From JAZGDL01 sp036477795 (GTDB lineage Bacteria > Planctomycetota > Phycisphaerae > UBA1845): a DNA stretch of 6,291 nt. Every line of letters begins with the position of its first letter. Position 1 is the first letter of the stretch. The stretch lies in contig JAZGDL010000054.1 of the NCBI GenBank assembly GCA_036477795.1, forward strand, positions 1 to 6,291. The letters are read 5' to 3'. The notes beneath the pieces are model-generated. The model ran no database searches, was not told the origin of the DNA, and saw nothing but the letters and a program-made list of their open reading frames with translations. Below are positions 4,307-6,291 of this stretch, piece by piece. Position numbers and translations under genes: made by a program.

Positions 4307-6291
4307 ATGTCCGGACCGCATTTGCTGGGCCGTGGTGGCCTTTTGATCGCGCTGCTGGCCTCACTGCTCGTCTGCTCGGCCGGCTTGGCCCAGTTCGAGA
4401 ACTGCCCCAACCCCAAGGGCGGTAACTGCCTCGACGCGACCCCCGGCATCCCCGGCTGCCTGAATCAGAGCTGTTGCGAGATCGTCTGCGACATCGACCC
4501 CATCTGCTGCGCGTTCGAGTGGAGCCAGTTCTGCGCCGACACCGCCGTAAAGAACTGCAACTTAGTCTGCGGACCCGGCAACGGTGACTGCTTCAAACCC
4601 AAGGGCAACGGCACGCCCGGCTGTGACGACGTCGCCTGCTGCGAGGCGGTGTGCAAGATCGATCCGCCTTGCTGTGAGGTTGAGTGGGACGCGATCTGCG
4701 CCCAGCAAGCCCAGGAACTCTGTAACTGCGCCCCGGGCGATGCTCCGCTCAACGACGACTGCGCTAACGCCATCGGCATCTTCGAGGGCGATACGCCCTT
4801 CACCACCCTCTGCGCCACCCCCGACGGTCCGGAACACCCCGGATTACCCTGCGGACAGATTCAGTTCCCAGATCTCGGGCGCGACGTGTGGTTCCACTAC
4901 ACCGCAACCTTCACCGGGACCGCCCGCGCCCAAACTTGTGGCGACGCCGATTACAACACTGAACTCGCCGTCTACGAGGGCTGCGCCTGCCCCGTCGACC
5001 CCGAGACGATTCTCAGCTGTGACGTGGCCGGGCAAAACTGCCCCGGATTCGGCTCCGAGGTCATCTTCGAGGTCACGACTGGCAACTGTTACACCATCCG
5101 CGTCGGCGGCGTCGGCACGGCGTCCGGCACCGGAACCCTCAGTGTCGGCGCGGACGTGCCGCCCAAATCGCCTCCCAACGACGATTGCTCCAACGCACTG
5201 GTCCTCATGCTCGATCAGCCGACCGTGTTCAACAATTCCACCGCCAGCACCGACGGCTTTCCCAGCGCCGAGTGCAATTTCTTCGGGCAGGCCGACATCA
5301 AGAAGGACATCTGGTACGACTTTACGCCAGACACGGACGGCACATTCCAGGTCAGCCTTTGCGGCAGCTCCTTCGATACCAAGCTGGCCGTCTATGACGG
5401 ATGCGCATGCCCCACGTCCGTCGATCCCATCGTCTGCAACGATGACTTGTGCGATACGCAGTCTCGCGTGAGCTTCACCGCGGTGGCCGGTCAGTGCTAC
5501 AAGATTCGAGCCGGAAGCTTCCCCGGCGACCCCGGCGGGCCCGGCCAGATCGAAATCATCCAAACCGCCGGCTGCCCCAGCGCAAACACCGTCCTCACTC
5601 ACAGCCTTAGTGACGAAATCACCCCCGATAACTCCATCGCCTGTCTTGGCGGTAACAACACTACCGCAGAGAATTCCTTCGCTCGCTCCTACGACCTGGG
5701 CGCGATTCTTCCCGGCCAGGACCTGGACGTGAACTGTGTGGCGTGGGGCATCGAACTCAACAGCCAGGACGTTGATATCCAAGCCACCGTCAACATCTAC
5801 ACGGACACCAACGGCGGCGCTCCCCGGGGACCGGGCGTTGATCTGGTGCTTCTCGGGTCGCAGCCTCTGCCGATCGGTGCGAACGACGATGCGGTGATCT
5901 TGGTCGCCTCATTCGATCCTCCCGTGAACGTCCCGGCCGGCACCATCATGGTAATCGAGCTGGACATTCCGGACCTGAGCGGCATTACCGGGATTTTTCC
6001 GGGCAGCAACCCCGACGGTCAAACCGGGCCGAGCTACATCCGCTCGGCTTCCTGCGAGCTTCCTGAGTACGCGTCTCTGGCCAGCATCGGCTTCCCGGAT
6101 ATGCACCTGGTGAACTTCGTGACTGGCAACGTCGACGGCGGCCCGCCTTGCCCGGCGGATATCGATGACAGCGGCGACGTCGGCGTACAGGATCTGCTCT
6201 TCTTGCTGGGCGCCTGGGGCGACTGCCCCGTGAAGGGACCGTGCCTTGCCGACTTCGACGACAGCGGCGACGTTGGCGTGAAGGATCTGCT
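4307..6291 (+). CDS. Secreted cysteine-rich PPC-like protein with beta-sandwich-like insert and dockerin-like tail (3' end beyond the window)
   Basis: The reading frame is open from ATG 4307 to the window end: 661 complete codons plus two bases, no stop. AAAGGAG at 4292-4298 lies eight bases upstream. Residues 1-28 form a signal peptide (hydrophobic 12-22, G-L-A/Q cleavage). Two cysteine modules, C51-C84 and C106-C139, have exactly the spacing C-x4-CC-x3-C-x5-CC-x3-W-x3-C-x7-C, as in the first module of the upstream paralogue. PPC-like domains lie at about 149-281 (N-D-D-C start, D-V-W-F-H-Y, Y-T-I-R-V-G-G) and 291-418 (D-I-W-Y-D-F, Y-K-I-R-A-G). Residues about 432-610 form a different, beta-rich domain with an N-S-I-A-C and N-S-F-A-R-S-Y-D-L signature near its start; I know similar sequences from secreted bacterial proteins but cannot name the fold. 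The dockerin-like tail starts at C615, with ligands D618, D620, S622, D629 and D649, D651, S653, D660. By comparison with the other tails, only about 11 residues are missing, predicting roughly 672 in total. No catalytic motif is seen. Confidence 0.92.
   Translation, partial: MSGPHLLGRGGLLIALLASLLVCSAGLAQFENCPNPKGGNCLDATPGIPGCLNQSCCEIVCDIDPICCAFEWSQFCADTAVKNCNLVCGPGNGDCFKPKGNGTPGCDDVACCEAVCKIDPPCCEVEWDAICAQQAQELCNCAPGDAPLNDDCANAIGIFEGDTPFTTLCATPDGPEHPGLPCGQIQFPDLGRDVWFHYTATFTGTARAQTCGDADYNTELAVYEGCACPVDPETILSCDVAGQNCPGFGSEVIFEVTTGNCYTIRVGGVGTASGTGTLSVGADVPPKSPPNDDCSNALVLMLDQPTVFNNSTASTDGFPSAECNFFGQADIKKDIWYDFTPDTDGTFQVSLCGSSFDTKLAVYDGCACPTSVDPIVCNDDLCDTQSRVSFTAVAGQCYKIRAGSFPGDPGGPGQIEIIQTAGCPSANTVLTHSLSDEITPDNSIACLGGNNTTAENSFARSYDLGAILPGQDLDVNCVAWGIELNSQDVDIQATVNIYTDTNGGAPRGPGVDLVLLGSQPLPIGANDDAVILVASFDPPVNVPAGTIMVIELDIPDLSGITGIFPGSNPDGQTGPSYIRSASCELPEYASLASIGFPDMHLVNFVTGNVDGGPPCPADIDDSGDVGVQDLLFLLGAWGDCPVKGPCLADFDDSGDVGVKDL
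6149..6291 (+). repeat. Dockerin-tail cassette, copy 3 (truncated by the window edge)
   Basis: This stretch matches 3899-4041 without gaps at 136 of 143 positions by hand count, and it is also close to copy 1. It encodes the first dockerin-like repeat and the start of the second. The window ends before the stop codon, so it cannot be seen whether the shared 3' UTR and terminator also follow this gene. Confidence 0.9.

Noticed and set aside
4584..5471. 295-codon plus-strand frame overlapping the third gene
   Set aside because: It is an out-of-frame reading rich in Ser, Thr, Pro and Arg, as expected from a shifted GC-rich gene. The 4307 frame gives a signal peptide, cysteine modules, PPC-like domains and the dockerin-like tail.
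4844..5782. 312-codon minus-strand frame opposite the third gene
   Set aside because: Antisense shadow of a clear coding region; no start signal or domain.

Overview
The window carries three genes in a row on the + strand, all encoding secreted proteins: a complete 388-residue beta-propeller (123-1289), a complete 827-residue modular cysteine-rich/PPC-like protein (1592-4075), and a paralogue of the second gene cut off by the right edge (4307 onward, 661 complete codons visible). All three start with a Sec-type signal peptide behind a strong Shine-Dalgarno sequence. All three end, or are about to end, in the same tandem dockerin-like tail, two 31-residue repeats of the form C-P-x-D-[IF]-D-x-S-G-x-V-G-V-x-D-L-L-F-L-L-G-A-W-G-x-C-P. 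The GC-rich DNA, these 'GAWG' dockerin-like tails, the CC-x3-C-x5-CC cysteine modules and the PPC-like repeats are typical of the large secreted proteins of Planctomycetota (Phycisphaerae and relatives). That assignment comes from family knowledge; no phylogenetic marker is present. There is no cohesin, catalytic domain, RNA gene, CRISPR array or transposase in view.

Layout: 1-122 is a gene-free leader with a small GC hairpin and the RBS of the first gene. 123-1289 is the propeller gene. 1290-1357 is a short 3' UTR with a perfect 10-bp terminator stem. 1358-1591 is the rest of the intergenic region and contains a promoter-like element and a leader hairpin. 1592-4075 is the large modular gene. 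4076-4143 is a nearly identical copy of the first 3' UTR and terminator. 4144-4306 contains a second promoter-like element matching the first. 4307-6291 is the partial third gene. Each of the first two genes has its own terminator, and the second and third each have a candidate promoter, so these look like separately transcribed units rather than one operon.

The most interesting signal is at the DNA level. The tail, stop codon, 3' UTR and terminator form a unit copied almost unchanged between genes whose remaining sequences are unrelated (gene 1 versus gene 2) or clearly diverged (gene 2 versus gene 3). By hand alignment, 1121-1357 and 3907-4143 agree at 221 of 237 positions without a gap, and the distal 131 bp agree at 127. 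The third gene enters the same unit at 6149. This suggests a 3' 'tag plus terminator' cassette that spreads, or is kept uniform, by duplication or gene conversion while different secreted ectodomains are placed in front of it. The function of the proteins is unknown; likely roles are cell-surface or extracellular adhesion or binding.
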